Positions 63,232 through 64,000 of a DNA stretch of 64,000 nucleotides are shown one piece after another. The position numbers and the translations under genes were made by a program. Each line of letters begins with the position of its first letter. Within the stretch, counting starts at the first letter, position 1. Under the pieces are notes generated by a model. It was not told the origin of the DNA, made no database searches, and was given only the letters and a program-made list of their open reading frames with translations. Source of the stretch: Cellulomonas flavigena DSM 20109. Lineage in GTDB: Bacteria; Actinomycetota; Actinomycetes; Actinomycetales; Cellulomonadaceae. Location of the stretch: the NCBI RefSeq assembly GCF_000092865.1, contig NC_014151.1:2480001-2544000 (forward strand). The letters run 5' to 3'.

Positions 63232-63930
63232 TCAGTCGGGGTCACGCGTGGTGTCGTCGGCGTCCTGCTCGGCGGGCTCCGGGTCCGGGCCGGCGTTCCA
63301 GTCGGAGGACGCGTCCGTGGGTCCGACGTTGTACCCCAGCAACCGCCACGCGGGCGCCACACCGGGGCCCGCGGACACGAGCTCTGCCCAGTGGGCGTTG
63401 TGCATGCCGACGACGCCGCGCCACGCCGGGTCCTGGCCCAGCAGCTCGGCGACGAGCGACCCGATGGCCGCGCCGTGCGAGACCACCACGAGCGTCCCGC
63501 GCCCGGCGGTGCGCTCCACGTGGTCGAGCACCGCGGCACCGACGCGTGCAGCCACCTCGGCGCGCGACTCGGCGCCGACACCCGACGGGTCTCCCCCGGC
63601 GCGCCAGGCGCGGAACTCGCCCGGCCACCGCGCGTCGATCTCCTGGCCCGTGAGGCCCTCCCACTGCCCGAAGCCGCGCTCGCGCAGCCGCGGGTCGAGC
63701 TCGACGGGCACGTCGAGCGCCCGGCTCAGGTAGCCCGCGGTCTCCGCGGTGCGCGTCAGGTCGGACGAGACGATCCGCACGGGCCGGTGCCGCGCCGCGA
63801 GCCGTGCGGCGGCCGTGCGCGCCTGCCAGTGCCCGACCTCGTCGAGCGGGATGTCCACCTGTCCCTGCAGCCGCGCCTGCGAGTTGTAGGCGGTGCGCGC
63901 GTGGCGCCAGAGGAGAAGGTGCTGCGTCAC
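63232..63930 (-). CDS. Histidine-phosphatase-family protein
   Basis: A 232-residue member of the phosphoglycerate-mutase-like superfamily: catalytic LLLWRHART near the start, RERGFGQWEGLTGQEI in the middle, and TLVVVSHGAAIGSLV with the second histidine. The substrate cannot be deduced; in this position actinobacterial proteins are often annotated as phosphoglycerate mutase-like. GTG 63930 overlaps the rsfS stop (GTGA), so the two are co-translated. The acidic C-terminus is not part of the domain. Confidence 0.93.
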   Translation of the reverse strand: MTQHLLLWRHARTAYNSQARLQGQVDIPLDEVGHWQARTAAARLAARHRPVRIVSSDLTRTAETAGYLSRALDVPVELDPRLRERGFGQWEGLTGQEIDARWPGEFRAWRAGGDPSGVGAESRAEVAARVGAAVLDHVERTAGRGTLVVVSHGAAIGSLVAELLGQDPAWRGVVGMHNAHWAELVSAGPGVAPAWRLLGYNVGPTDASSDWNAGPDPEPAEQDADDTTRDPD

Positions 63931-64000
63931 GCGTCCGCCAGCTCGCCGCGCTCCTCCGGCGGGAGCTCGATGACCGGGCAGTCCTTCCACAGCCGCTCGA
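63927..64000 (-). CDS. rsfS: Ribosomal silencing factor RsfS (C-terminal fragment)
   Basis: Only the last 24 residues are in the window: LWKDCPVIELPPEERGELAD-type sequence ending at the stop 63927. ERLWKDCPVIEL is the usual end of RsfS, which binds ribosomal protein L14 and blocks subunit joining. The rest lies beyond the right edge. Translation is coupled to the histidine-phosphatase gene. Confidence 0.8.
   Translation of the reverse strand, partial: ERLWKDCPVIELPPEERGELADA

Overview
The window is very GC-rich DNA of an actinobacterium, most likely a member of the Micrococcales close to Cellulomonas. Supporting signs are the base composition, many GTG starts, a glutathionyl-hydroquinone-reductase-like gene, a DtxR/MntR-type regulator, and a block of housekeeping genes (rpsT, holA, comEC, comEA, leuS, ppc, tRNA-Ala, rsfS). 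The species name is an inference. No CRISPR array, IS element or integrase was seen.

Layout. 1-8.7 kb: an ATP-grasp gene cut by the window edge, a PemK-like toxin gene, rpsT, an XRE-TPR regulator broken by a frameshift with a 42-residue exported peptide gene just upstream, two tandem EAL-domain genes, then holA and a coupled comEA-comEC pair. 8.9-17.4 kb: a PQQ-type sugar dehydrogenase lipoprotein divergent from a TetR gene, leuS coupled to a DegV gene, a HerA-like ATPase and a DtxR-family regulator. 17.4-35.5 kb: accessory and metabolic genes (a lectin-VanY peptidase, a membrane phosphoesterase, an F420-type oxidoreductase, a lipoprotein, a thiol transferase, CYTH, a DEAD-box helicase, an ECF sigma factor, VOC, Nudix, an AAA ATPase, ppc, MarR). 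Many genes here have a TANNNT -10 box 6-8 bases before the start codon, the mark of leaderless transcripts.

35.6-62.8 kb holds a complete contractile injection system (CIS) locus of the eCIS/Streptomyces type. The main operon (43.8-60.1 kb, + strand) runs: DUF4255 cap-type protein, AAA ATPase, DUF4157 protein, sheath, tube 1, two small proteins, an 875-residue disordered protein, tube 2, LysM hub protein, VgrG-like spike, gp25, baseplate J, tail protein I, and a zinc-ribbon membrane protein with a periplasmic beta-sandwich. A left arm on the minus strand encodes a second zinc-ribbon membrane protein, the PAAR tip and a third membrane protein with a coiled coil. Regulators are an orphan LuxR-type protein and a large P-loop/SARP-type activator. 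A secreted beta-propeller protein shares the bidirectional control region with the main operon. No tail fibre and no classical large toxin gene is present, which fits a CIS that acts from inside the producing cell at its own membrane.

The right end returns to housekeeping genes: tRNA-Ala(GGC), a histidine-phosphatase-family gene and the 3' end of rsfS. In related actinobacteria rsfS, the phosphatase, leuS, degV, comEA, comEC and holA often lie close together. Here about 48 kb separates the phosphatase from leuS, so the middle of the window looks like an accessory insertion (inference from general synteny knowledge).
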